Shown here piece by piece: positions 9,377-18,045 of a DNA stretch of 64,000 nt (positions are counted from its first letter, which is position 1; every line of letters begins with the position of its first letter). Location: positions 1,984,001 to 2,048,000 of the forward strand of contig NZ_CP166961.1 of NCBI RefSeq assembly GCF_041410465.1, read 5' to 3'. Under the pieces are notes generated by a model. It searched no databases and was not told the origin of the DNA. It was given only the letters and a program-made list of their open reading frames with translations. The position numbers and the translations under genes were made by a program. This DNA comes from Thalassotalea sp. 273M-4. Lineage in GTDB: Bacteria > Pseudomonadota > Gammaproteobacteria > Enterobacterales > Alteromonadaceae.

Positions 9377-10174
9377 ATGTTCTTCACCTTATTCAAATCA
9401 GAGCCATTAATCGATGAGGCCAGCTCAAAATGGCTCGAGGATACCGTTTGCTGGATAATTAATGAATTTGGCGAACAATACTTCGCTAATAAGAGCCAAT
9501 TAATTTTACCAACTAATAATTTTTACCCTGGTCAGGCAGCAAGTGTGCAAGAGATGGCCCAATTGATGTTCGACAAAACACTCGCTTATGCGGGGATGAA
9601 AAACTGGCCTATTAAGTTAGTACCTCTAGCGCAATTTAAAGCCAATACGATCCCAAAATTCGCAGTAAATGGTTCGTTATTAGGCGAAAGTAGCCAAATT
9701 GACTGCATTGATTTTCGACCTGAGTCTAAAAGCCAAATTGAATTAAGCTATCACCCACAACAAATTAATCAACCGCAAGACTTAATCACTCATTTTGCCC
9801 AACAATTTGCTGCCATTTTAGTGGCTCATGCCACCACCTTACCACCAGGTGGCGACAAAACCTTACCGCAAACCATTGAAGTATTGGCTTGTTTTATGGG
9901 CTTTGGGGTAATGTTTGCAAATACCGCGTATCAATTTAAAGGGGGATGTGGTAGTTGTTATAACAAACAAGCTAATCGTCAGGCGGCTTTACCTGAGCAA
10001 GAAGCCATTTATGCTCTGGCTTTATATAGTCAGATGAAAAATATTGCGCCTAAAGAGGTAAAACCTCATCTTAAAAAACATTTAACAAGCGACTATAAAA
10101 GAGCTTTAAGCCAAATTAAACGAAAGGTTGAACAAAACCAATTAAACGCTTTGCCAAACCTACTAATTGAATAA
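9377..10174 (+). CDS. Conserved hypothetical protein with GCGSCYN motif
   Basis: I do not recognise the function. A 265-residue soluble protein without signal peptide or membrane helix. The middle has TTLPPGGDKTLPQTIEVLACF, then a short hydrophobic patch (GFGVMFANTAYQF) followed by GGCGSCYNKQANRQAALPE, a CxxC-type pair that could bind metal or be redox active. The C-terminus is rich in Lys and Gln (KPHLKKHLTSDYKRAL). An upstream TTG at 9365 extends the frame, but ATG 9377 has a GGGG ribosome-binding site at the right spacing. It is followed about 140 bases later by mgsA, co-directional. Real gene: confident; function: none claimed. Confidence 0.8.
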   Translation: MFFTLFKSEPLIDEASSKWLEDTVCWIINEFGEQYFANKSQLILPTNNFYPGQAASVQEMAQLMFDKTLAYAGMKNWPIKLVPLAQFKANTIPKFAVNGSLLGESSQIDCIDFRPESKSQIELSYHPQQINQPQDLITHFAQQFAAILVAHATTLPPGGDKTLPQTIEVLACFMGFGVMFANTAYQFKGGCGSCYNKQANRQAALPEQEAIYALALYSQMKNIAPKEVKPHLKKHLTSDYKRALSQIKRKVEQNQLNALPNLLIE

Positions 10175-10317
10175 TGGAACAATTTCTCAATTTAGACTGA
10201 CATTAAACACTGGCTTGTCGACAGAAAATCCACCATCCTTAATCTAAGGTGGTCGTAAAGCCAACGTTTGAACAGATTAACCTAAGTGAAGTTTCAGATA
10301 CCATAAGTGAGAAAAAA

Positions 10318-10773
10318 ATGGATTACATAACCGTCACATCGCCTTTAACCAAGAATATTTCACTGGTTGCACACGACAACATGAAAACCGCTTTATTAAA
10401 GTGGTGTGTTAAGCACAAAGAAAAGTTAAGCAAACATAATTTATATGGAACGGGTACCACTGGCACCTTACTTAAAAATAAAGCGGGTTTAGACATTACC
10501 TCTTTGATCAGTGGCCCGCTAGGTGGCGATCAACAAATTGGTGCGCTTATCACTGAGCAAAAAATAGATATGATGATTTTTTTCTGGGACCCTCTCGAAG
10601 CCCAACCGCATGATCCCGATGTGAAAGCCTTACTGCGCTTAGCCGCTGTTTGGAACATTCCTGTCGCATGTAACCAAGCAACGGCGGATTTTCTGATTCA
10701 TTCAAGTTTATTTGAATCTGAGTACGAAAAATCTGTACCCGATTATCAAAACTACATTAACTCTCGTACTTAA
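10318..10773 (+). CDS. mgsA: Methylglyoxal synthase
   Basis: Converts dihydroxyacetone phosphate to methylglyoxal and phosphate, a glycolytic bypass used in phosphate limitation. Motifs are [31 protein letters not shown] with the catalytic Asp, [20 protein letters not shown], and [16 protein letters not shown] at 10249 would add 23 residues, but E. coli MgsA aligns from MDYITV, so ATG 10318 is chosen, giving 151 residues. A 7-bp stem (GCTCAGC/GCTGAGC, 10794-10813) lies 20 bases after the stop without a clear T-run. Confidence 0.95.
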   Translation: MDYITVTSPLTKNISLVAHDNMKTALLKWCVKHKEKLSKHNLYGTGTTGTLLKNKAGLDITSLISGPLGGDQQIGALITEQKIDMMIFFWDPLEAQPHDPDVKALLRLAAVWNIPVACNQATADFLIHSSLFESEYEKSVPDYQNYINSRT

Positions 10774-10900
10774 TGTCTTCAGTTTACCTTTATGCTCAGC
10801 CTAAGTGCTGAGCAAGCCTTGTTATTTCTGCCTATACTTTGGTAATACAGAAGTGCCACCTTATCGACCACACTAATCGAAAATCATTGACGACAGGTGT

Positions 10901-12700
10901 ATGACCCCAGAGATCATAACGTTATTAATCATCTTATCTATATTGGCGGTGTTGATTTTAAGCGCCAAAATAGAACTCGATATTGTGGCCATCATACTGC
11001 TGATCACCATTGTTATCATTCAACACGTTAGTGGGTTAGATTTATTACCCCAAGGTCAAATTTTTTCCGGTTTTTCCAGTCCTTTGGTTATTGCCATTAT
11101 TGGCATTACCATTGTTAGTGGTGCGATGGAAAAAACTGGATATTTAAACCCTTTAATTCAAGTTATTTGTCAACGCAGTAAAAACGACGAATCGCGGATC
11201 ATCATCTATGTATGCTTACTGTCGGGTTTGACTTCGGCCTTTATTCAAAACATTGCTGCTGTTGCATTAATGATCCCCATCGTCAATCAAATTTGTAAGC
11301 AAACAGACACACCAATCAGTTATGTGATGATGCCAATGGCATTTTGCGCTGTTTTAGGTGGGTCTCTCACCATGATCGGCGCCAGTCCGACTATTTTTTT
11401 ACAAAACTATTACCAAATAAATTATCAAAATAACCCGCTCACCATCACCTCAATCACCCCCATTGGTTTAGTTTTGCTTATAGTAGGGATTGCTTTTTTC
11501 GTAAAATTTGGTCGCAAACTGTTACCCACACGCACCTATATTGCCAACAATTACCGCAACATGAGTTATTTTCAAAAGGCCTATGGTTTAAAAGCTCAGT
11601 TTTTTTTCACCATTAAAAATGTTGATGCCCTAGAGCACGCGACCATAGGTTGTCTTGAAGATACCTTTGGCTTGAGTGTTGTTGGGCATATGTCAAAAGA
11701 TCCTATTACCAGTCCCCCTCGGCATATTAGCTTAAAAAATGGCGATATTATTGCGGCTATTTCAACGTCGAATAAAACCGATGACATTTTAATAAATGAC
11801 TTTGCTATTTTAACCAATAACCACTATCGCCTAAAAATGGCGCTAGACCCAGAACGCATGGGCATTGCAGAAATACTGGTTAGGCCAACTTCCAGTATGA
11901 ACGGGCAAACAGTGAGAGATTTACGGTTTCGAGCCACCTTTGGTTTAAATGCGCTAGCGATAATCAAAGCGGGTGGCAATATGATAGAAGACGTTAGAAA
12001 TTCAAAACTTCAGCCCGGTGACACGCTGGTTTGTCATGGTAAATGGGCCGACTTTAAAGCCATTCAACAAGGCGGTGACTTTGCCGTGCTTGACCAAATC
12101 CCCGATAATAATACCGTTGAATACGGTCGTAAGCGTTTGCGAAGCGTTTGCATAGTTGCCTTATTTTGCTTGTTTTTTACCAAAATTCCATTGGCCATTA
12201 CTTTACTTGGAACCGCGTTTGCGATTATGGCTTTGGGTTTGGTTTCAAGCCGAGAAGCTTATAATATGGTGAGTTGGAAAAACGTTTTTTTTCTCGCGGG
12301 TATGATCCCCTTCGGCCATGCGTTAGAGCACTCAGGTGCCGTTGCCTTTTTGGCGAGTTACTTACAATCATCCCTTTTGGGCTCTGATATTTTGGTCACC
12401 CAAATTGTGCTAGCCATAGTCTCGGTTATCGCAGGTTCGATGTTATCCAATGTTGGTGCGGCCATTGTTTTAATCCCCATTGCAGTCAGTATGTCAGCAG
12501 GAAATGACTCTTTAGCGTTGATGTACAGTCTGATAGTGGCCGTATCGGTGTCTAACTCATTCTACATTTCAAGCCATCAAGTTAATATGCTTATCGCCTA
12601 CCCTGGTAAATACGCTACTTCTGACTTTTTAAAAGTCGGTAGTTTGTTTACCTTTTTGTCTATTTTCTTAACCTTAGTCGCGGTTAATTTATTCTATTAG
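10901..12700 (+). CDS. SLC13/DASS-type anion transporter with two RCK_C domains
   Basis: Inner-membrane sodium-coupled anion (dicarboxylate/sulfate) permease of the divalent anion:Na+ symporter superfamily, 599 residues. N-terminal helices (1-200) include GSLTMIGASPTIF, resembling the family's conserved SNT-like motif region. Residues about 215-400 are soluble and contain two TrkA_C (RCK_C) domains, the second around GQTVRDLRFRATFGLNALAI. The C-terminal helices contain SNVGAAIVLIPIA. RCK_C inserts occur in this family (SdcS/YfbS-like) and may sense a ligand. The start is ATG 10901 with AGGTG just upstream. The substrate cannot be read from sequence. Confidence 0.88.
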   Translation: MTPEIITLLIILSILAVLILSAKIELDIVAIILLITIVIIQHVSGLDLLPQGQIFSGFSSPLVIAIIGITIVSGAMEKTGYLNPLIQVICQRSKNDESRIIIYVCLLSGLTSAFIQNIAAVALMIPIVNQICKQTDTPISYVMMPMAFCAVLGGSLTMIGASPTIFLQNYYQINYQNNPLTITSITPIGLVLLIVGIAFFVKFGRKLLPTRTYIANNYRNMSYFQKAYGLKAQFFFTIKNVDALEHATIGCLEDTFGLSVVGHMSKDPITSPPRHISLKNGDIIAAISTSNKTDDILINDFAILTNNHYRLKMALDPERMGIAEILVRPTSSMNGQTVRDLRFRATFGLNALAIIKAGGNMIEDVRNSKLQPGDTLVCHGKWADFKAIQQGGDFAVLDQIPDNNTVEYGRKRLRSVCIVALFCLFFTKIPLAITLLGTAFAIMALGLVSSREAYNMVSWKNVFFLAGMIPFGHALEHSGAVAFLASYLQSSLLGSDILVTQIVLAIVSVIAGSMLSNVGAAIVLIPIAVSMSAGNDSLALMYSLIVAVSVSNSFYISSHQVNMLIAYPGKYATSDFLKVGSLFTFLSIFLTLVAVNLFY

Positions 12701-12740
12701 CTCGATCTTAGCGCAAGTTACAAATTGCAAAATCCGGCAC

Positions 12741-12765
12741 AAAAAAGGGGCTAAACTGCCCCTTT
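12741..12765 (-). terminator. Rho-independent terminator of trmB
   Basis: Stem AAAGGGG/CCCCTTT (12744-12765) with an 8-base loop. The T-run lies on the minus-strand side (six A at 12741-12746 on the plus strand), so it mainly serves trmB; it also closes the convergent SLC13 gene. Confidence 0.8.
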
Positions 12766-12790
12766 GGTGGATCATTAAGTTGAAATTTGT

Positions 12791-13519
12791 TTAGTCAACT
12801 TTTTGAAACTGTAAATCCCACACCCCGTGACCTAGCTTTTGGCCGCGGTTTTCAAATTTAGTTAAAGGACGAGAATCAGGGCGAGGTACATAGTCGTTGG
12901 TTTCTGACATATTTACAAAACCTGGCGCTTGGCTCATGTCTTCTAACATACACTCAGCGTAGTTTTCCCAGTCGGTAGCCATATGGAATACACCACCTGG
13001 AATAAGAATATTACGAATACTCTCAATAAACTCTGGCTTTACGATACGGCGCTTGTGGTGTTTGGCTTTGTGCCACGGATCAGGGAAGAATAATTGCACC
13101 GTGTCAATACAACCTTTAGGTACGCAATCATCTAAAATTTCAATCGCATCGTGCTCATACACTTTTAAATTATGAACACCTTCAGCTTCTGCCAGAGCCA
13201 AACAAGCACCAACACCTGGGCGGTGAACTTCAATACCGATAAAATTGCGGTTAGGGTCATTTTTAGCCATTTCAACCAGAGACTTACCCATACCAAAACC
13301 AATTTCAAGAGTGATTGGGTTGTCATTACCAAATAAATTGGCGATATCTAGCATACCATCGCTGTGGTTTAATCCCATGGTATCCCAAAGGGTATCTAAA
13401 GCACGTGCCTGACCTTTAGTTAGTCGACCTTCACGTTTTACAAAACTTCTGACTTTACGAATATATTTGCCTTCTGCTTCGGCTTGTTCAATCGTTTTGT
13501 GCTTTTGCTCATTACTCAT
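12791..13519 (-). CDS. trmB: tRNA (guanine-N7-)-methyltransferase TrmB
   Basis: Makes m7G46 in tRNA using S-adenosylmethionine. The SAM-binding motif is [15 protein letters not shown], followed by [10 protein letters not shown], and the catalytic/tRNA-binding region is [15 protein letters not shown]. 242 residues is typical. ATG 13519 has AGAGATG upstream. It follows yggL on the same strand, as in many gammaproteobacteria, where mutY is divergent. A good terminator follows. Confidence 0.97.
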   Translation of the reverse strand: MSNEQKHKTIEQAEAEGKYIRKVRSFVKREGRLTKGQARALDTLWDTMGLNHSDGMLDIANLFGNDNPITLEIGFGMGKSLVEMAKNDPNRNFIGIEVHRPGVGACLALAEAEGVHNLKVYEHDAIEILDDCVPKGCIDTVQLFFPDPWHKAKHHKRRIVKPEFIESIRNILIPGGVFHMATDWENYAECMLEDMSQAPGFVNMSETNDYVPRPDSRPLTKFENRGQKLGHGVWDLQFQKVD

Positions 13520-13693
13520 TTATACATCTCTTTGGCATCGAAAATTTTAGCCAGGCATTATCCTGCTTTTACCAACAGAACTCAACTCCCAGCTTTTAAA
13601 ACGGACATGATATGTATCACAGGTTTGTCTTATACCGATAAGGTAGCCGATAATTCATGTCGAATATGGTTAGGTAAATTAAGTATAGGCGTT

Positions 13694-14026
13694 TTACGCC
13701 CACCAAACATCGTACAGTTCAGATACGGTTACCGATTTTGCTCCGGCATCTGTCAGCCACTTTTTGACCTCTTGACGATGTTCGTCAGTACATTTACCAA
13801 GTTTTTGGGTACAAATAAGACCATGCCAAATAAGATCGCCTTCGCCACCAAAACCTAAACCATTGGGTTCAATAACTTCGTCAAAAAATTTATCGATAAA
13901 TTCATCTATGGCTTCGTCTGTGGTGCCTTCTTCAAATTGCCACGCAACGTCAAAGCCCAACTCCTGAAATTCATCGACACGTAATTTTTTACGTAAACGA
14001 CGACTACGATTTTTTGCTTCCATCAT
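13694..14026 (-). CDS. yggL: YggL family protein (DUF469)
   Basis: Small conserved protein, about 110 residues. The E. coli homologue has been reported to bind 50S ribosomes, but its role is unclear. The body begins EAKNRSRRLRKKLRVDEFQELGF and ends ELYDVWW, both diagnostic of the family. The frame extends to 14137, but the extra residues are not family-like, and AGAAGG sits seven bases before the ATG pair at 14026/14023. It is divergent from mutY and precedes trmB with a 174-base gap. Confidence 0.93.
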   Translation of the reverse strand: MMEAKNRSRRLRKKLRVDEFQELGFDVAWQFEEGTTDEAIDEFIDKFFDEVIEPNGLGFGGEGDLIWHGLICTQKLGKCTDEHRQEVKKWLTDAGAKSVTVSELYDVWWA

Positions 14027-14194
14027 AACATACCTTCTCATTGTCATATTTAGCGCGAAGAATAGTGCGAAAACAGACAATTGCCAAGTTTTATTATGTA
14101 AATTGAACTCAAATAAAGCATTTAGCATGGCGCACAATTACTAAAGGCGATACACTCCCCAACCAATAAATAGAATCAATAAATTTATATCTTT

Positions 14195-15253
14195 ATGCAG
14201 TTTAGTGATCAAATTCTTGCTTGGTTTGCTGACAAAGGTCGCACCCATTTACCATGGCAACAAGATAAAACCCCATATAAAGTTTGGATATCTGAAATCA
14301 TGTTGCAACAGACTCAAGTGGCAACGGTTATCCCATACTACCAACGCTTTATGGCAAGTTTTCCAACCGTACTCGATTTAGCCAATGCCAAAGAAGATTT
14401 GGTTCTACACCATTGGACCGGGTTAGGTTATTACGCCAGAGCGCGCAATCTACATAAGGCGGCTAAACAAATTCGCGACCAGTATCAAGGTCAATTTCCA
14501 CAAAACATTGAACACGTTATTGCTTTACCGGGTATCGGGCGATCAACCGCTGGTGCAATATTGTCGCTATCATTAGGTCAGCATCACCCAATTCTTGACG
14601 GCAATGTAAAACGTGTATTAGCGCGTTATCATATGGTTGAGGGTTACCCTGGCTTGGCCAGTTTTGAAAAGCAATTGTGGCAATTATCAGAGCAATTAAC
14701 CCCAGCTCAAGGGGTGAGTGAATTTAATCAAGCGATGATGGATATGGGAGCGATGATCTGTACACGCTCCAAACCATCTTGTACCGAGTGCCCATTAAAA
14801 CAAGGTTGCCAAGCATTTTTTCATGAGAAACAATCTGAATTCCCGGGTAAAAAGCCGAAAAAAGTAAAGCCTGTAAAACAAACTCAGATGGTGATGTTTT
14901 ATTATCAGCATTCGGTATTAATGTATAAACGCCCACCTTCAGGTATTTGGGGCGGTTTATGGAGTTTTTATGAGCTAGACTCGGCTGATAAAATCAATGA
15001 ATTGGCTAGCTCGTTAGGATTAGAGGTTAAAGCGATAAAAAATTTAACCGAGTTTCGTCACACGTTTAGTCATTTTCATTTAGACATAAGCCCAATTCTG
15101 GTCGAAATATCCAACAAAGGCACTAATATTAATGATAATAATGATCAGCTTTGGTACCATCTCGAGCAAGGGGCAAACATTGGCCTGTCAGCACCTAGTA
15201 AATCTTTGCTGACTTTATTGAACAACCCAATCGAGAAAGAGAACGAATTATGA
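14195..15253 (+). CDS. mutY: A/G-specific adenine glycosylase MutY
   Basis: Removes adenine mispaired with 8-oxoguanine. The helix-hairpin-helix GPD core includes [12 protein letters not shown] with the catalytic Glu and [13 protein letters not shown] with LDGNVKRVL. The iron-sulfur cluster ligands follow C-x6-C-x2-C-x5-C ([17 protein letters not shown]). A C-terminal NUDIX-like 8-oxoG recognition domain follows ([18 protein letters not shown]). 352 residues matches the family. The stop overlaps the yggX start by four bases (ATGA), so the two are translationally coupled. Confidence 0.97.
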   Translation: MQFSDQILAWFADKGRTHLPWQQDKTPYKVWISEIMLQQTQVATVIPYYQRFMASFPTVLDLANAKEDLVLHHWTGLGYYARARNLHKAAKQIRDQYQGQFPQNIEHVIALPGIGRSTAGAILSLSLGQHHPILDGNVKRVLARYHMVEGYPGLASFEKQLWQLSEQLTPAQGVSEFNQAMMDMGAMICTRSKPSCTECPLKQGCQAFFHEKQSEFPGKKPKKVKPVKQTQMVMFYYQHSVLMYKRPPSGIWGGLWSFYELDSADKINELASSLGLEVKAIKNLTEFRHTFSHFHLDISPILVEISNKGTNINDNNDQLWYHLEQGANIGLSAPSKSLLTLLNNPIEKENEL

Positions 15254-15522
15254 CGCGCAAAGTTTTTTGTCAACATTTAAAAAAAGAAGACGACGGCCTA
15301 GATTTTCAATTTTACCCAGGTGAGATTGGTAAACGCATTTTTGATAATATCGGAAAGGAAGCTTGGGCTATTTGGCAGAAAAAGCAAACAATGCTTATTA
15401 ATGAGCACAAATTGTCGATGATGAACCCTGACGATCGTAAATTTTTAGAAAAAAACATGGTCGATTTTCTATTTGAGGGCAAAGAGCCTAAAATTGAGGG
15501 CTACACGCCAGAGAGTAAATAA
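15250..15522 (+). CDS. yggX: Probable Fe(2+)-trafficking protein YggX
   Basis: 90-residue oxidative-damage-protection protein of the YggX family, linked to iron trafficking and resistance to superoxide. It begins [13 protein letters not shown] with the conserved Cys, then [17 protein letters not shown] and [17 protein letters not shown]. The start overlaps the mutY stop (ATGA). Pairing with mutY is conserved in enterics and fits joint use under oxidative stress. A GGCTGC/GCAGCC stem at 15545-15560 follows without a strong T-run. Confidence 0.96.
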   Translation: MTRKVFCQHLKKEDDGLDFQFYPGEIGKRIFDNIGKEAWAIWQKKQTMLINEHKLSMMNPDDRKFLEKNMVDFLFEGKEPKIEGYTPESK

Positions 15523-15656
15523 ACACTCTTTTTACTTTTTTAAGGGCTGCCTGAGCAGCCTTAGTTAAAATTCAGTAAAATCATGATGCTTTTTTAATCG
15601 CTTTGACCATAATTTAAATTAATTAAAAAAAAACACGATTTTTTATAAAAAAGTAG

Positions 15657-15685
15657 TTGACGGGGAGGACGAAAACCAGTTTAAT
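15657..15685 (+). promoter_or_regulatory. Stable-RNA promoter for the tRNA pair
   Basis: TTGACG at 15657-15662, a 17-bp spacer and TTTAAT at 15680-15685, followed by a GC-rich discriminator (GCGCCCG). That discriminator is typical of stringently controlled stable-RNA promoters. The first tRNA begins 49 bases downstream. Confidence 0.7.
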
Positions 15686-15733
15686 AGCGCCCGTCTTCAA
15701 GGGGAAGCCAACAAGCCCACCCTATAGCAAATT

Positions 15734-15809
15734 GCCTTGATAGCTCAGTCGGTAGAGCAGAGGATTGAAAATCCTCGTGTCCCTGGTTCGATTCCGGGTC
15801 AAGGCACCA
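15734..15809 (+). tRNA. tRNA-Phe (GAA)
   Basis: 76 nt with encoded CCA. Acceptor GCCTTGA pairs with TCAAGGC, the D arm is GCTC/GAGC, the anticodon stem AGGAT/ATCCT encloses TGAAAA with anticodon GAA, and the T arm contains GGTTCGATTCC. Close to E. coli tRNA-Phe. Confidence 0.98.
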
Positions 15810-15882
15810 TATTTTAGAATAGATGATATGTTCATTTATTCGGTGCCAAAATAAACATTGTTTATTGCACACAGTTTTGTGT

Positions 15883-15958
<76 letters not shown>

Positions 15959-15971
15959 TTTATCAGATAAG

Positions 15972-15994
15972 CCCAGCATAAGCTGGGTTTTTTT
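15972..15994 (+). terminator. Terminator of the tRNA-Phe/Thr transcript
   Basis: CCCAGC, loop ATAA, GCTGGG, then seven T; it begins 14 bases after tRNA-Thr. Confidence 0.92.
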
Positions 15995-16397
15995 GTATCT
16001 GTCGTTTGGTTAAATTCTTAATTTATTCTCACTTACACCAATATTTCTTCTACCCTGCACTATTCGCGGTTTATACACCAGTTTCATTATCTATTTCGTT
16101 GTATCGATAGGCACAAAATCCACCCGAATTAGAGTAAACCCCATTAAGGCGAATTGGGTATTAGGGTAAATTCGTCAAAATAAACTTATATTTCAGGTGA
16201 TTTTTAAGGGTCAAAAAGGATTTAATCCGTTACTTGGAATTAATTGGGTATCTCCTACCCCTCATTTTTAGTGGTGTTGTGATAATTAAGGTAAATTATC
16301 TGCTGGTGTAAAAATCCGAACTGGGTTTTGGCACTAGCTCTATCCGTTACTCTTATTGTAAACTTGAATAAAAGTAGTAATAGAAATAAAGGATTAT
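15995..16397. other. Unassigned gap between tRNA terminator and mobile DNA
   Basis: No confident gene on either strand. Two related segments rich in GAATT and GGTAAA lie at about 16120-16175. The stretch follows a tRNA pair and precedes insertion sequences, so it may be remnant mobile DNA, but I cannot identify ends or a match. Confidence 0.35.
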
Positions 16398-16481
16398 ATG
16401 AAATATTTAGCACAAAACACTTGGGATGATTTACCTTTCAAAGACTATATGTCCACTTCCCCATTAATGACACAGTTCTAA
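16398..16481 (+). pseudogene. 27-codon ORF with good RBS, probably truncated gene start
   Basis: ATG 16398 is preceded by AAAGGA at good spacing and opens MKYLAQNTWDDLPFKDYM, then stops at 16479 just before the IS left end at 16502. A well-formed start followed by such a short frame suggests the 5' end of a gene cut by the rearrangement that brought in the insertion sequences. It may also be a true micropeptide. Not recognised. Confidence 0.3.
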
Positions 16482-16565
16482 ATTAGAGTTTTCTAGTTTA
16501 TTGATCTGATTTAATTAAACAGGACACTTTGATAATGGAATATAATCCAATTATTGAGGTGTAAA

Positions 16566-16853
16566 ATGACAAAAAGAAAACTTAGAAGCTATACGGCAGA
16601 GTTTAAAAAAGAAGCCGTTGCATTGGTAACAGAACATGGTTACAGCGTCTCCAAGGCTGCTGAATCATTAGGAATAACGGATAAGTTGCTTTATAACTGG
16701 AAAGCCAAGTTTGAAGCAGAACAATCTGGTAGTAGCTTAAATGCAGATGAAAAAGCAGAGTTATTAAAGCTTCGCAAAGAAGTAAAAGAGCTAAGGATGG
16801 AAAAAGAGATCCTAAAAAAAGCCAGCGCCCTCCTGCTAAAGGAAACCAAGTAA
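16566..16853 (+). CDS. IS3-family transposase OrfA
   Basis: 95-residue helix-turn-helix protein that binds the IS ends. It opens MTKRKLRSYTAEFKKEAVAL, followed by a HTH around YSVSKAAESLGITDKLLYNW and a leucine-zipper-like C-terminus. The frame extends to a TTG at 16554, but GAGGTG sits four bases before ATG 16566. Near the end, A7G at 16814-16821 is a classic slippery site: a -1 shift there enters the orfB frame, which is open through the junction, giving the OrfAB transposase. Confidence 0.93.
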   Translation: MTKRKLRSYTAEFKKEAVALVTEHGYSVSKAAESLGITDKLLYNWKAKFEAEQSGSSLNADEKAELLKLRKEVKELRMEKEILKKASALLLKETK

Positions 16854-16912
16854 CGTTTCAAACAATTAAGCAATTTTCTTCGACATTTCCTGTTACTAAG
16901 CTTTGTAAGGTA

Positions 16913-17725
16913 ATGAAAGTAAGTCGCTCAGCGTATTATGCCTGGCTCAATAAGCCTGCAAAAATCATAACCGCCGAGCAATTGCATTTATATCGACGAG
17001 CTAAGGATATCTTTAAGAAAAGTCGTAGTAGCTTAGGTTATAGAGAATTGCGAAAACGGTTATGCAAGGAGGGCTTGAATATCAGCGACTATGGTATGAA
17101 AAAGCTCATGGCTAAGCTTAATTTGGTTGTAACGCAGCGTATTGCGTATAAAGTCACGACTAAACGTAAGCATAGCGATGCGGTCGTGGATAATTTACTA
17201 AACCAAAACTTCAATCCTGTTGCGCCAAATAAAGTTTGGGCAGGTGATGTCACCTATTTAAAAACTGGTGAGGGTTGGATGTATCTAGCCATTGTGATGG
17301 ACTTATATTCTCGCCGTATTGTTGGCTGGCATATCGATAAGCGCATGACTACCGATTTGGTTAGCAAAGCAATGATAAAGGCATATAACTTACGTCAACC
17401 GCCTAAGGGCCTGGTATTTCATAGTGACCGAGGCTCACAATATACGAGTAAACACTATCGGAAATTACTGATAAGCTATGGTATTCGAGCAAGCATGGGC
17501 GATGTTGGCGCGTGTTGGGATAATGCTGTAGTTGAACGATTCTTCGGTAGCTTAAAACATGATTGGCTGTTTAAAGTGCCTCAGCTAACGCGAGAACATA
17601 TGAAAAATGATGTCAGTGCATATATGAGGTATTACAACGTAGAAAGGCTTCATACAGCTAACGAAGATATGTCGCCAATTGAATATGAAATTTATTATGA
17701 AAATTCTTTAAGAAAAGTGTCCTGA
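16913..17725 (+). CDS. IS3-family transposase OrfB (rve/DDE domain)
   Basis: Catalytic part of the transposase. The frame is -1 relative to orfA and stays open upstream of ATG 16913 through KQFSSTFPVTKLCKVMKVSR, so the functional product is probably the OrfAB fusion made by frameshifting. The HTH_21 domain is followed by the rve integrase core. The catalytic triad is intact: D in VWAGDVTYL, D in VFHSDRGSQY, E in DNAVVERFFGSLK. No internal stop is seen, so the element may be active. Confidence 0.94.
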   Translation: MKVSRSAYYAWLNKPAKIITAEQLHLYRRAKDIFKKSRSSLGYRELRKRLCKEGLNISDYGMKKLMAKLNLVVTQRIAYKVTTKRKHSDAVVDNLLNQNFNPVAPNKVWAGDVTYLKTGEGWMYLAIVMDLYSRRIVGWHIDKRMTTDLVSKAMIKAYNLRQPPKGLVFHSDRGSQYTSKHYRKLLISYGIRASMGDVGACWDNAVVERFFGSLKHDWLFKVPQLTREHMKNDVSAYMRYYNVERLHTANEDMSPIEYEIYYENSLRKVS

Positions 17726-17742
17726 TTTAGTTGCGCAGAACA

Positions 17743-17882
17743 TCGCCATGAAGGCGAAACACTAAACACCAATACCGAATTTGTCTTGAACTGACATTGA
17801 ATTGTTTTGAAAGCTGGCGCGAACCTTTGGTGTTGGCTTGCATTGCTACTTCTAGTTTGAACTCTCTACTGTATGTAGACAT
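17743..17882 (-). pseudogene. Truncated IS3-type orfA
   Basis: From ATG 17882 the frame reads MSTYSREFKLEVAMQAN and continues into a helix-turn-helix ending SSRQIRYWCLVFRLHG, matching the N-terminal HTH of IS3-family OrfA. About 45 codons survive before the junction with the neighbouring IS; the frame then reads a few IS-end codons to a stop at 17727. Non-functional. Confidence 0.65.
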
Positions 17883-17930
17883 AAAAAGACCCCCAGTAAT
17901 TGGAATGTCCAACTATTGGGGGTCACTTCA
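17743..17930 (-). mobile_element. 5' remnant of a second IS3-type element
   Basis: Reading the minus strand from 17930, the sequence starts TGAAGTGACCCCCA, typical of an IS3-family left end. It then forms a long inverted repeat GACCCCCA.../...TGGGGGTC (17888-17923) and enters a transposase orfA. The rest of the element is missing because the intact IS3 ends at 17742, and nothing left of that IS continues the orfA frame. The remainder was therefore deleted. Confidence 0.6.
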
Positions 17931-17997
17931 ATTAGCGGGGCTTTTTTTCGTCTGAAATTTATTCATTGAACTGCAGTAGCTAAAGTCGACATTATAA

Positions 17998-18027
17998 AGG
18001 TGTCAGGTTAAGCAAACTTTGACACCT
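17998..18027 (-). terminator. Hairpin after the CDGSH/FMN oxidoreductase gene
   Basis: AGGTGTCA/TGACACCT with a 14-base loop, 18 bases after the stop at 18046. A short T-rich tail follows on the minus strand. Plausible terminator. Confidence 0.5.
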
Positions 18028-18045
18028 ATTTTATAAATGGTGGGT

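Larger units (their letters stand above)
16502..17742 (+). mobile_element. IS3-family insertion sequence, apparently intact (about 1.24 kb)
   Basis: The element carries orfA and orfB with a frameshift site. The left end begins TGATCTGATTT and the right end finishes GCGCAGAACA. Read inward, the two 29-base termini share TG at the tip and an exact CAGGACACTTT at the inner part, about 21/29 matches. IS3-group ends start with TG and carry GGACAC about 20 bases in, as here. Flanking bases TAT (left) and TCG (right) do not form a target duplication. The right end abuts the stub of another IS. Confidence 0.85.

Noticed and set aside
15681..15872. 63-codon minus-strand frame over tRNA-Phe
   Set aside because: It is antisense to a clear tRNA gene; the family-like peptide is a common artefact over tRNAs.
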